Assembly (NCBI GenBank): GCA_023055505.1
Contig: JALIRH010000001.1
Coordinates: 96,746,534-96,810,533, forward strand
Direction: 5' to 3'
DNA from: Callipepla californica brunnescens
Lineage: Eukaryota; Chordata; Aves; Galliformes; Odontophoridae
Length of the DNA stretch: 64,000 nucleotides
Part shown: positions 38,211 through 50,689 of the stretch, piece by piece
Layout of the letters: each line of letters begins with the position of its first letter
Position numbering within the stretch: the stretch's first letter is position 1
Translations under genes and position numbers: made by a program
Notes under the pieces: model-generated
Seen by the model: only the letters and a program-made list of their open reading frames with translations
Database searches by the model: none
What the model was told of the DNA's origin: nothing

Positions 38211-40230
38211 AATTAAACCACATCCCTCACATCTTGTCATTATTTCTGCATGTCAGGAACTAAGATTATTTTTTTTTTAGGTGAAAATGCAGTAAATGGA
38301 GTTAGTATGTAGAAAAGCTGTAGAGCAGGATCTCTAAAAACATTTTCACAACAAAACTCACTTAAAATGTGTATGGACTTACTTTATTTGACAGATGTTT
38401 TTATTTTCTTGTTATAGATATGGATGATAATGTCCTCCTTCATAAATCAGCATCTCTGATTTAATTCCAGGCCAGTTATTAGAACCTTCTATATTTTATC
38501 ACAACATTTTAGGGACCCTCCTGGCTTCTTCTTTAGTATTTGTTGTTGTTGTTTGTTTTTTTCTCCCCAAAATAAAATGTTTCTGCCAGCTATTCCCCTT
38601 CCCACAAACAGAGACAATGATGTTTGGTATACAGTTCATAAGAAATGCCCTAGCAGCAGGCAGCACAAGGTCCACAAGTGTGGTTTTGAATCTGTCTAAG
38701 AAAAGGCCTGTCAGAGAATGATGCAAGCTGATAAAAGGCACTTATACATTTGTACATTAGCCCTGACAACTTCTGCAACCTTTGCTAGAGACACAGAATA
38801 CTTTGAATCCTATCACACATGCCAAGGCTGTATTTCAAAATTACATTTTAAACATATATCATCACTGTCGCTATTTACTTTGCGCGTACTTTCTGTAGTC
38901 ATACATATTCTATGAATAACATTAAATATAAACATTTGGTGTCTTACACTAATAGAGATTGTTTTTGTTTGATTACATATCTCAATCCATTCTTCATCAG
39001 AGAATTCTTGATCCAGATCGCTTTTGCACTTGATCTGAGCTTTTATCTCCCCTGAATTTATTCAGCCTAAAAGGATATCAAGTGCAGATTCTTTTCACGG
39101 TCTTTATCCATAATTAAAAGCTAGCCTTCTAAGGGAATGAACTCAGGGGTACAAAAATTCCTCAATTTATTTCCCACAGATAATGTCTTATTTGTAAATA
39201 TCTATAAACGTGTTGTTTTGGTGTATGGCATATATTTCACTAATCTCTCAAAGGGCCTAAATATTCTTTCGTTACAAATATCCTTGAGAGTCATCATGTC
39301 AAAATCATTCCACAATTAATAGAGGTTGCCTCCAAGGGCCTCAGGGAGAAGAGGGCTGTTAGTAAGTGGACAAATAGGAGATACTCTCTGTCCTGCTTTA
39401 AAATGCTTGAGGACATTATGCCATGTGCTGGTAGGATAATCTTTGGTAAATTCTCAAAAATCCTTCTCGTTCACATGTGTGTTTCTATGGTTGCAGAAAA
39501 TCCTATCAATGACAGGAAGATGCGAGGTATTGTAATGTTTTCTTACAGTCACCAAAAACAGGAAGCAGATTCACTGGCTTAACTGAATCTGGACTGTATG
39601 TGAGATTTGTCAGCCAGAAGTGTAGTCCAGAATTAGAAAGAACCTGATTAATCATGTTCTTTTCATTGAGAAGCAGTAGTTTTGAGGCAAGACAAGGAAA
39701 AGTTGACATGTTTAATTTTTAGAATGGGTGAGAAAAATTGCTAGTTATCGTAGCAGTTCATTATACCAAAATTTCTACAGGATATTTCTAATAGAAGCAT
39801 AAATTCTATCTTGCTGGGATTATTGCTTAAGCTAGTTGAAGAACAATTAGTCTGGTTAAATAAAACTTCCCTGTGTTTTCAGTTGGACAGTTTTTTGTTG
39901 TTTTTCTTTTTTTAAGTCAAGCCATTATATCTAAGCCAAAAATACCCGGCTCCTTCTGTTTGTGGAAAGGTACCTGGCAAGATAAGGGAGGTGTTTCTGA
40001 GAATATTGCTTAGGCTGTGTAAGAAAAATATTTTTTTATCCACTTTTGGTAGAAAAAAAATTGTGCATAAGTGTGGTTTTGAACTTGTGGTAAAATAAAT
40101 GTTATTAATGTATGTTTATGTAGGGCTGGATCAAATTCTGTAGTTACTTTGTGTGACTTTATCAAGCAGTCATATGGAAGTTTCACATGGAAGATCAAAA
40201 TCAGCCGTAAAATGAGACCATGATTGTAAC
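38211..40230. other. Mostly unidentified sequence
   Basis: No gene recognised. The part from about 39350 to 40230 may belong to the L1-like fossil next door, since it lies on the 3' side of it in minus-strand orientation. I could not find RT motifs there. Confidence 0.4.
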
Positions 40231-40655
40231 CTTAATTATCGGAAAGATATCCCCTCCAGAGGATCATAATCTGGTTGGAGAAGCAGAAAGGCGGTTGCTT
40301 CCCTATGGGAGTCTGGGAGCGATCCTCTCTCAAAAGCTTGGTGACATAGTCCTGTAAGGCTGATATGATTTCACTTTCAAATGTATTTAAAAATTCTACA
40401 GTAAATCCGTTGGGGGCATAGGCTTTCCCGCTTTCCAACACAAATACTGTTTCCTTAATTTCATTCTCTGTCCTGGGAATCTGCAACAGTTCTTTTTGCT
40501 CTTGTGTTGGTTGTAACTGCTGTTATTCCACAGCTGATGAAAGAATTGGATTTTAATGTTTGTTCAGAGGTATGTAAGTTGGCATAATAATTGTGAATAA
40601 CTCTGCAATTCTCCAGAGTGAAGAGGAGTTCGGCTTTTGTATTTCCCATTTTACT
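40231..40655 (-). mobile_element. Ancient L1/Tx1-like LINE reverse transcriptase fossil
   Basis: Minus-strand translation in two overlapping frames gives HNYYANLHTSEQ (40461-40649), then EIKETVFVLESGKAYAPNGF and TVEFLNTFESEIISALQDY (40232-40486). This order matches the link and start of RT in L1-superfamily ORF2 proteins: (F/Y)YxxLYTSE, then EIxxAI..L.SGKxPGPDGF..EFYK.F. CR1 proteins do not carry this pair of motifs. Here the usual PGPDG reads APNG, and a frameshift lies near 40465-40485. Both are consistent with great age. The downstream RT catalytic motif was not found. Extent beyond these limits is unknown. Confidence 0.65.
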
Positions 40656-43600
40656 GGGCTACCTCGGATCCTTGTTTCTTTGTTTATCAAACCAGCTGAC
40701 AGTGAGTTTGATTAAGGAATGATTGTTAAAAACATGCAGTTCTTTTTCAAATCTTTGTAAAAAGAGAAGTTTAGGGCTAAATTAATAGATTTTTTCACAT
40801 GAATTTTCATGCTCCCATGCTTTAAATTTGTTGGAGGCAAAGTTATAGTTAGAAAAATTAGCATGAATTCTTGACTAGACTTCTTGTTTAAAAATAATAA
40901 ATGCTTTATTTTCAAAACAAAGTATCTGCCAAGCTCTGTGATCTCATGGATCTAATTGTCTCATGCACTCTGTCAATAAAACAAAGAAGAAATCCGAGTT
41001 CATAATACTGATTATTTATAGAACTCTCATCTTCATTCTTTGCTTTGTAAACAATAGACTTCTGAAAAGTGTAGCCTGTCATTGTTATCAATAAAATCCT
41101 TCTGATTAAAAGAAAACGGCCAAAATGTTAAATCAGAACAAAACTACAGAGTCACAGAGGAACTCTCTGAAAATTCAAAAGATAGGATCCAGCTGACCAG
41201 GTTTGAGAGTCAGTGGAGAAAGGTAAGCACCTTCCATTCTACAATATCAATCAATCAAATTTCCAGGCATAGGCTAACTTTTGGGAAACCATTTTTTTTT
41301 TTTAAATCATCCTTAGAGAGTATAAAAATCTATTTTAAATTACAAATAACTGACCTTCATATTGCTAAAGCTAGTTAGTTAGTTGATGCCCCATGCCCAA
41401 CAGTATTCTATAGACATTTAGACAATGCCTTCATTAATAAGATTCAACTTTTGGTTAGTCCTGAAGAGGTCAAGCAGTTGCATCAGATGAACTCAGATGA
41501 ACTCCCTTCCAAGTGAACATTTCTATAGTTTATATTCTATTCTACTTCGAATATCTTCATAGATTGAGTACAAATTTTCCATGTTCTACCTCTTTATTCC
41601 CCCACTGTTGCTAGGTTTTTGAGTCAAGGACTGGTCCATCACTATTTTGTGATTTGTTTCCTAAAAGCCCACTCTCAGTTAAGCAACTCAACACATAGTT
41701 TTTCTACAGATGTTTTTCTCCTCTCAGTGTAGACTCACACTGTTGTTTTTTTTTTTTGCTGAAAGATCTGGAAGCCCTCAATCTCCTGTCTAGGCAAGGT
41801 ACAGTGTAGAAAATAACTGCATTAATAGCCTGTTCTCACAATTTTTCTGGATGTTAACCCAAAGTTTAAGTTTTTTCTTTGAGTTCTAATTTTCAGTAAG
41901 AACAGCTGTATCTTCTATTTTTTTTTCATGAGTTCACGCACATAGGTAGCCTTGAGCTGTCCAGATTTATGCCAGTAAGACCCACTGAACAAATTGCCTA
42001 TTGTGTTTATTAGGCATAAACCATTTTTTCATCTTTTCCTGCTCAGATATTATTTTCTGTTCAAATCAAAAGCTACATATGGGCATGGTTTCAAAGCTGA
42101 CTCGTTGCAAAACTTTCCCTACTTGTTCCATTTTGCTTGTACAGCTTGGTTAAAACGATAACATCCTACCTTGAACGATGGTGGAAGCACCAACATTTTT
42201 TGGCAATTCAAGATTTCTGAATACTGAAAACTGGCTTCTTCTCAACATCTTACCTCTCACCCTGGTTAAACTGTTTTGATTTAATTGCCATAACCCAGAA
42301 TGTCCTTTTTCCTGCTATGCCTTCTTGAAGAAATCATATTCCACTTACTTTTTTAAACAAAACATTTTTGGGAAAAAAACTTTCCACTTCTGACCCCTCT
42401 ACCAATGGGACACTATGGCAGTCATCTTGTTTCTCTTCAGGGTTTTCCTTTAAGTACTCCATTTTCTACTTTGCTTGTCAACTCCCTGGAAGAAGGGAAC
42501 TTCAACCCTGTGGATGTTCTCACTTGCTGCCAAATATGCTCCTGCTTAACTTAACAGAACATCTCCAGTAGCACATTGATTAAGTACAGGAAGCATTAGT
42601 GACCAGCAGCTCAGGGCATTGGGTTGATATTGACTCTGACAGACCAATTTGTTTCTCCGGTGTTCATTATTCTACAGAAGGGGCATATCAGGCAAGGCAA
42701 TTGAAATGTACAGTGTTGCCACCTATCTCTTTTCTGCCTTGATTATGTACAGCCCAAAGCTCAGTTCCAAAATACACTAGAACCTCAGAGATTTGAATTA
42801 TAAAAATGAAGATAATTAGAAGTCCAGACTGGCCCAACTTGGAATGAAGATAATTAACGCTGGAAGTTCCAAATGAGAATACACCTGACAAGTAAATAAA
42901 TTCAAAATTAGGCAAAAGTTTCTATATTTGTTAGAATTATTAGTGTGTGGTCACAGTGACACTTTGTGTTCATTGCTAGGGAATGCACTCTGCTGAAACA
43001 CTGCAATGTGATGGATTTAACATCTATTATCTATTACACTCGTTAACAATAACTGACCCAGCGTCTGCAGTGGGAAGGCTACAACTAAATTTTGGTAAGG
43101 TCAGTAGCTATTTATGAAGCAGCAGCTACCAGACATAAAAAGAAAGCCAAGTAGGGCATGCTGCGGGTTGAAACATACTCACAGTTAAACTAAAATATAG
43201 TGCACAGTGTGCTGCTACTTCATTTTTAATGCATGTACCAACATGTTTGTCCTCTGCTGTGGAATGGAACGTGATTTTTCCCCACATTCACCTTCTTTCC
43301 TTGTCTGTCAATAGACATTTGTTCTGCACGTCTCCATTCAAAAGCCATACAGACCTACTAACAAGACATTCTTGGGAAGAGATATTAAAATTCCTTAGGA
43401 GCTGTTTTTAGGTGCAGCTAGAGGTAAAACAACACCATTACCACACACTGAAAGTAATTCCCATCATGATCCATCATTTTTTGCTTTATACTACTGAAGT
43501 AGCAGAGAGCGCAAGAGCAGAGAGTAAGTCTGTGATAGTATCTAAACCTGGAAAAAATACTTCAGAGAAGTTTTACTCACTTGATTTCTCTTCCTTAGAG

Positions 43601-43681
43601 TGCTCACTGATAACAGCATGAATAAAGATATATTTTCCTCCCACTGCTTTTTGTAAAATTGTTTCCCATTAGAAGTGATAC
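40656..43681. other. Unique non-coding sequence
   Basis: No gene recognised. The 67-codon minus-strand frame at 40712-40915 could be an upstream part of the L1-like fossil, but has no motif to prove it. Confidence 0.5.
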
Positions 43682-43948
43682 TTGCTTACCACCAGTGACC
43701 TCCTCCTGTCCTGCACAGTTTCCTGTCCCTCACACCTGTCAGAAGGGACACACAGCTCTGACTTTTCTGCATTGTTCTGGCAATGGGAAGCAGCTGTAAA
43801 CCTGACAGGGAGCCAACCCCAGCCAGCCCAGTTAATTCAAGTTTACAGCTGCTTGACACCACCAAAGCAGCGCAGCACAGCCAAAGCCTACCAGTCAATC
43901 TGGCCCTCCAGCTGTGTGTTGATTTTAAAACTGGAACTTGCAAAATGA
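43682..43948. other. GC-richer block, open on both strands
   Basis: Open frames of 88 codons (plus) and 85 codons (minus) overlap almost completely. This usually means stop-poor GC-rich DNA and not coding on both strands. No domain is visible in either. A perfect inverted repeat lies inside it (43788-43854). Confidence 0.5.
43788..43854. repeat. Perfect 14-bp inverted repeat, 39-bp spacer
   Basis: AAGCAGCTGTAAAC (43788-43801) is the exact reverse complement of GTTTACAGCTGCTT (43841-43854). Each arm holds the E-box CAGCTG. It may be a pair of divergent binding sites, or a hairpin if transcribed. The stem is too short for a usual microRNA precursor. Confidence 0.9.
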
Positions 43949-45111
43949 ATAGATTATTTGGAATGGGTATTCAATAAAATTCATTTGATTTCCATAAGCT
44001 CTCGCAAGGACCTCCAGGCTCTGACAGCAGATTTGATTTTCTTCCTAACCAGATTTAAACCCAGATGCTGCTTTTAATGAACGTGACATACACTTATGGT
44101 GGGAGCAGAAGCCATACATTTCCCTGTGCTTTATAGAAACAAGACAAAAATATGCCTTTCCTTAGTATTTTGGTAAGGACATTTACAGAGTCCGTAAGAC
44201 ATATAGTGTAGCACCCTTGCCAACCTGCAGAGGACAGCTATACCTGTCTGGTGTCCTCTGGCTTCCAAGAGGCTAAGAATTACTCCTCACACTCCTAGGA
44301 ATTTAGTTAGGCAAAGTGAATTCTTCTGCCAAAATATCAGAAATACACTTCCAGCCTCACTGAAGTGTGGAGCATATTTGCCATTGAGTAGAGGTGAGAT
44401 TTTCCTGTGAGCAAGCTCCCAATAAGCAAAAGTTTCTTTCCTGAAGGTGTGGTGAATTTTCAGGCTGCACAATACAACATGTACAGCAGTTAGGAAAATC
44501 CTTTAGCAGAATACCCAGAAAATCTGACCCCAAATATTCAATAGATTAATTATTTTGAAAGAATTTTTACCTTAGCACCCTTTCAGATTGGCCTTCCTAA
44601 GTACTCTTTTAAGACAAACGACTTAATTAATATACTTGTAAGCAAAAAATCTTGCAGGAATTTGGTAAGTTGAAAACTTACTGACAAGCCTATGTTTCCT
44701 GAAAGCCGAGTATGTGTATCTAGGAAACCAAATAAATCTTTTAAGCATTCAACACCCTGGAAATTACTTCCATCTGTGAAGTTCTCACCGAGGTGTGAGT
44801 GGATTTGAAAGCATTAGATAGCATAGGATGCTCATTCTGTGACTTCATAGAGATTTACCAATTGTATGAGAGGTGGCAAAAGCAATTTAAAAATTTGAAA
44901 TGAGTGTTTCTTTGACTAAACAATGATAAGCACAATTATTATTCTTGCTTTTCTTATGAGCTTGTTTGTTCTATCCAGAAAGCCCAGTAGTAAGGCTCAG
45001 CAAGCCTGCTGACAAGATCCAAACCTTCTGTACCAGTAATCCTGGCCTTTTCAAAAACAAAAGATGGGCTTAACAGCTGGGGGGAGAAGATGGGGTGAGG
45101 AGGGTTGTTTG
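43949..45111. other. Unique non-coding sequence
   Basis: No gene or repeat recognised. The text around 43980-44090 looks non-repetitive and could be conserved. Confidence 0.5.
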
Positions 45112-45234
45112 CCTTTTTTTTCTTGTCTTTTCCTTCCCTTTTTCTCTCTTTTTTATTTTATTTCTCTCTTTAATCTTTCTTCTATTTCTCTTTTTTTCTT
45201 TTTCTCTCCTTTTCTCCTTATCTTCTTTCTTTTT
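45112..45234 (+). repeat. Polypyrimidine tract (T/C-rich)
   Basis: About 120 nt that is almost entirely T and C, with a few A/G interruptions, irregular in unit. It translates to Phe/Ser/Leu-rich nonsense on the plus strand. Confidence 0.9.
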
Positions 45235-45410
45235 ATGAGCTTACCATGCGCTGGCTGTTGTTACTTGGAGAAACAGAGCTGTAAGTGTTTTTTCAGCCTA
45301 GGTGCACATGCACAGCACTGTTTCTCCCTGCTGTGCCTACCTAGCTGTTATTTGTAAGCAGACAATATTTTGAAATTTACAGACATCTCTATCATTGTTT
45401 AAGAGAGATA

Positions 45411-45510
45411 TGGCTCCAGCTCCTCCTTGCAGGGTGTGAGTTATTCCCATTGACTTCAGTGAGAGTTATTCATAATGTTCAGCAGGAGGAGCAGGCTCCT
45501 GCTTCCTTGT
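45411..45510. repeat. Decayed palindromic archosaur-type repeat
   Basis: Two halves face each other. GGCTCCAGCTCCTCCTTGCAG at the left mirrors CAGGAGGAGCAGGCTCC at the right, around GAGTTATTCCCATTGACTTC and AGTGAGAGTTATTC. The central CCCATTGACTTCAGTG is the hallmark of a reptile/bird repeat family whose members read as quasi-palindromes. Family name not certain. Confidence 0.45.
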
Positions 45511-45887
45511 CACTACTTGGGGGGCTGCAGTCCCAGGCACAAAGCTGCTCTATACCAGGGCCACTTGTGCCCACAGAGAGGTGCCCATAGTGCCAGGATC
45601 AGAATGCCAGGCAGACCAAAGGTCACCCTGCCTGACATACACCTTGGGAAGGCACACAGTCATCTCCAGCAGTGGCAGAAAGCCAGATGCAGGGACACAG
45701 TCTTAGCAAAATGTGGCTTTTGGTCAAAATAGACACAATCACATCAACTGGGAAGCTGATTTATCACAGAGCAGTGCATTTTCAAATCTCTCTAAATGTC
45801 TACATTGAGAGAACACCAGACCCAGCTGCTGCTTCAGCGGCTGGCTGCATGCCATTTAATTCTTGTCAATCAACATCCATAAATGGC

Positions 45888-45960
45888 AGAAGAAGGTGGG
45901 GAAGAGGAAGAAAAAGGGTAGTGGGAGAAAGAGTAAACACTAGAGGGAGGGGAGGAAAGA
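45888..45960 (+). repeat. Purine-rich stretch
   Basis: AGAAGAAGGTGGGGAAGAGG followed by more A/G text with only a few T and C residues. Together with the polypyrimidine tract upstream and the AGAGG array downstream, it makes three strand-asymmetric tracts in 1.5 kb. Confidence 0.8.
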
Positions 45961-46328
45961 TCTGTAGGAATATATGATATACCAAGTGAATGTGAAGAGG
46001 CTAATATACCACCAGAGCCCCTCCCTTTACAGCTAAGCCTTGTGTCAGACCTCATTTCAAATTCTTACTCATGCACTCCAAAGCAGGGATAGCTGGCCTT
46101 TTTTTCCCTGCTATTGCTTTTAGTTTGCTTCAGTTTGGCTCCTGAACTGCATAAATGTAATGGATGTTTTTTATGTTTTTAAAAAGCAATCATAAAACAG
46201 TCTTTTATTTAGCTTGTAATCAAATCTCTGAGGATCATTACATACGAGTCTAAGGGTATAGATAGTTCTGTATAAAACTGTAATTTTGAAAAATGTAGGT
46301 GGGCTTTGAATTCTTAGTAAAGCAAGGC

Positions 46329-46560
46329 GGAGAGGAGAGGAGAGGAGAGGAGAGGAGAGGAGAGGAGAGGAGAGGAGAGGAGAGGAGAGGAGAGGAGAGG
46401 AGAGGAGAGGAGAGGAGAGGAGAGGAGAGGAGAGGAGAGGAGAGGAGAGGAGAGGAGAGGAGAGGAGAGGAGAGGAGAGGAGAGGAGAGGAGAGGAGAGG
46501 AGAGGAGAGGAGAGGAGAGGAGAGGAGAGGAGAGGAGAGGAGAGGAGAGGAGAGGAGGAG
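46329..46560 (+). repeat. (AGAGG)n array, 45 uninterrupted copies
   Basis: Forty-five exact AGAGG units run from 46331 to 46555 with purine-only edges, giving 232 consecutive purines. Every reading frame is open on both strands (Glu/Arg/Gly on plus, Leu/Ser/Pro on minus), so the three roughly 100-codon frames over it are artefacts. Purity implies recent expansion and length polymorphism. Such mirror-symmetric purine tracts can form triplex DNA. Confidence 0.98.
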
Positions 46561-49500
46561 TTTTTGTAGATAGCATATATTTTAATATATTTTAACATTT
46601 TGAATGTTTGCTTGAACATGCCCTGAAACTGTAAATGTTGACATTCAGAAAAAATCTACGATAAGAAAACATGCAAGTAATTGAAAATACATGGCAAGGA
46701 TGGCTTATAGTAGAATTTCAGTTTCACCACGGTTGCATTAAAAGAAAATCTACAAGGCAAATGTTTCTTCTCCAACTCTAAAGTGTGAAAGCCTCTCCCC
46801 TTTCCTCTCATATTACATAAATCTGCAAGCCAGAGCTACAGTCAATACTCTTTTGACAGATGGCAGCTGAGGGGCAGTCTGACAAAATGGTGCCTGACAT
46901 GGCAGTATGTATGGAGCAAAGGAGCATGATTGAATTCCTCCATGAGGAAAGAAAATGGTGCCCACTGATATTCTTTGACACTTGGTGAGTGTTTTTGGAG
47001 ATCCAACAGTAGATGTGAGCACAGTGAGGCTCTGGGTGGTGCATTTCAGCAATAGTGACAGCAACAGTGGGTCATCTCTGCTAGTGGAGACTTTTAGGCA
47101 CAGCAAGCAGGCTCTTGTTCAGTAATGGCAAAAATGCACAGCTAATGGTGGTTATTATGCTGAAAAATAGCATTTTGTAGCTGAGAATTTTCTTTATCAA
47201 ACAGTGTTATTGTGCTCTTTGTATCTGCTGTAGTTTCCATGGAAATAAATAGCAGGTATTACATTCAGAGTAACTGATGCACTTTTCTTTCCAACACAGA
47301 ACATTTGAATCTTGCTTCCTTCCTCCCCCTGGTTTAAAAAGATCCCATAAACCCTATCAGCAGTGCCTTCAGCTGCAGACTGTAGGTAGATGTCAGCACA
47401 GTACTAATGATTATAATGTTATGTGATTTAATAGATTAAGTCTTCCTCCTTGCTAATCCTTAGAATTATTCATCTACATGAGAGACTGTGAAGCATCTTT
47501 AAAATATGATGTGTCTGTTATCTATCTATTGGTTTCAAAACAGCATTATTAGCCACAGTCCTATCAATATAAAGCATTGCATGAACACTGTGAACTGGAA
47601 ATGTCTCTGGAAATCTGTCGTCCTTTTGAAAATTTCCCGTGTAGGAGGTGCTCCCACTGAGTGGACAAAAGGGAAGGAGTGCTATAACTAGTGTGAAGGC
47701 AGTTGCCTGGAGTATGGCAGCTTGAGGGAGGAAAGAGACAAAATCAGCAATATATCAGTTCATGACTCTTCAAAAGTAATTACTTTTATCTCTGAAGCAT
47801 AATTTTAAAACTACTGCTCTACCTTTCCCTCATGGTGAAAAATTGTCCCAGATTTGAAACTAAACATTCATGCGTTAGCTGGCTGCTGCAAATAGCACAC
47901 ATCAACAATGCTGAGTCATGAGAGCAAATGTTATTTATGTTAAAGAAATGTTAAATTTGTCACTTTACATCACGGCATTATAAGCCACTTTATCTTTGGC
48001 TTTCTGCACCAATAGTTTTCAGTATATCCCTCATTTTGACCTTAACTGAGAAATATTTTCTGCATTAACAGTATTTAACATTAACCTCTGTACAGTTAAT
48101 GTGACTCAGAAAGTGTCTCTGTATCAAAGAGACGAATACTGAGGTATTCATCCTCCATGAATTATTTCTCCAAAATCTTTTAGGAAGTTGAGTTACATCT
48201 CCAAAAAAGTTAATATAAAAATACTTAAGACTTACAAAGTAACATTCAGAGTATTGGAGCAGAATTCTGCAGCCACCTCTTCAAAAATCAGTAAATAATC
48301 ATGTAAACACTGTAGATAGCAAACTCTATGGCACAAGGACCATTATTTGTTTTCTGTGATGCAAACGGTGTTTAGCAGAGGTGTACCAGACCAAGCCAAT
48401 GGTTTCTGGAAATAACCTACTAAACAGATTATTAACTAATCACCTAAATCAAAACAGTGCTATTTTCTTTAGCTTATATAGTTTTATGTGTTCTTTAAAC
48501 TACAGCATTTGTATTTTCTTTGTGCTTATCTTCTATACAACTCCTTTCTGCTGTGATTAACTAAAGTCTGAATTTCAGCTATATGGTCTGAGGACCATGC
48601 CTGAAGTGGTTTCAGAAAGCTCAAGTGAGTTCAGTGCTCAAGCCCCATTAGCAATTAATAATTACAAGTTAAAAATATATATATATCCAAAAAAAAAACA
48701 ACAAGAAAAAAAACTACTGAAAAAAACTCATAACCTATGCAGTTTATCTATTTGCTGCTCTGTTCCTGGTTTGAGTCTGTGTTTTTTTTTTTTGTGGTTT
48801 AATATCCTTCAATGTATGAAAGTAGTGAGATATTGATGGAGATACTACAGACTCCCCATCGAATGGAGGACATCTGAAGGATTAGTGGGCTATAAATTTG
48901 TCAAGAGAGAAGAAAACTGTGACTGTCACAGAAAGAAATGACATTAGGGTAGAATACATGACACTACCTGTAGAAAACTTTTCAAATCAATAACACTAAA
49001 GTTCCATGAGCTGAATTTCCCATGGGGTAATAGGACACTCTCTCCTTTAAGTACTGAGACAGAATTGCTGACTACTTTAAACTCAGTGACCACCATTACA
49101 TTTCTACGATGTGACCTAGAAATGAGTTGTCTTTTAGGAAGTGATACGATTGCTGCCTTAATTCCAAAGTATATTTTCTTTCCTTTTTCTTTTTTTTTTT
49201 TTTTTTTAATTTTTTTCCTAAGAACCTTAAAAAGGACAGAGGGAACTATGAAATTCCAGGGAAAAGTTACAGCATTATATATTTTATTAGTACCTGTTTA
49301 CTTTTTCAAATTCAAGAGAAGTGAAAGAACAGAGAGAAAACAGTAAATGTGAGTGTTAAGAACAGGTGTCTAACTTTTTAAAGTATAGAAAAAAGTGAAA
49401 AACATTCAGAAGTTTTTGTTTTATTGCAATACAGAAAGGAAACAGCCTTCAGAAGTTTAAACCATGACACCATTTGAATTCTTTTCTAAACTTACGAAAA

Positions 49501-50689
49501 GTCATTTACTTGAGGTTAAATTCTCATTTCCTGAATACAAATTAGTGCCAAATACCATCTAATGATGTCTGGAGATTTACAGCCCAAACTACAGTCAAGT
49601 GCTTCCTGATTCCTTCAGGTTTGGGTTATTTTGAGTTTCTGTTTCTTTTTACATTATTATTTTCCTGTAAATCTTTGGACATGATCCAGTATTCCATATT
49701 CAGTTTAAACTTCCACTCTTTTTTTAGCAAGAATGACAAGAACAGACCTTTAGCCACAGACTGGGAACTTCATCAAATTTCTGTTTATCACATAAATCCA
49801 TGAAAAAAATTGTTTAGCAAAGTTACATAAGGGTGTCTTCTAATTCCATTTTCCATCCTTCTGCCTTGTCCACTCCTCCTGTGGCCTTATTGGCCTGACA
49901 TGAGGAGCTAAAAAGACCATCTAACCAAAAAGACAAGATTCTGGGGAAAAAAAATATATTCCTATGATTAAAGGCACTATGCTAGACATTAAAATTCCAG
50001 TGTTGTCTCATTGCCAGGTTATGGGAAGGAAAACAGGAAATAGTGCTGCTCAGAGCCATTACCATGACAGTGAAAAGAAGAACCACAATGGTAAAAACTT
50101 AACCCATTCACATTGTAGTTCTATTAGCTTGCCTTCTTTGCTGTACGTTGGATTCCAGAAAGTAATGTGGTTATAAGCAAGTTGTAGTCATATATTCCCT
50201 AATGGAACTCTACTACCTTGACCAGGAATTTCAAAATAACTACACAAAGTGATGATAAAAAGTGGGTATTTCTCCTGGAAGTAATGGTGATTCCTTCCGT
50301 GGTTTTGCACAGCATATGCTGTTCATAAATAATGTCAGAATTGGGCCAACTCTCCTTAAGAAAGGTGGTCATTTAATGTAAGTAAATCCACATTAAATAT
50401 TGAAGATCAGAAAAAAGCTGCCTTTTCAAAGAGGTCACTTTTAAGTGAAGGAAACAACAATGCATGTGTGCGGATGGCCAGCTCCACACTGGGTGACACA
50501 GAGTTAATGGCTCATAGAGAGCATATACATGTTTTTTAAAGATGTTTTATTGCTTACAAAAGGAAGTAGTCTAGAGAGACTGGATACATAAACTGGCTCC
50601 AGCCAGCTGCGGCTGTCAGGCTAGGAAGGATCCTGTTCAATTAGTGTTGTAAAATAAAATACTTTGTAAAGGAAATAAACACTATGAGA
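46561..50689. other. Unique non-coding sequence
   Basis: No gene recognised in 4.1 kb. Poly-T runs lie at about 48781-48794 and 49190-49208, and a short (TA)n at about 48677-48687. The stretch around 47870-48010 is repeat-free and could be a conserved element. Confidence 0.5.

Noticed and set aside
39819..39835. TTATTGCTTAAG, matching the first half of miR-137
   Set aside because: The second half of the mature sequence does not match and no precursor hairpin can be drawn around it.
46250..46619. Three open frames of about 100 codons encoding Leu-Ser-Pro or Glu-Arg-Gly repeats
   Set aside because: They are produced by the stop-free AGAGG array in every frame and have no independent support as genes.
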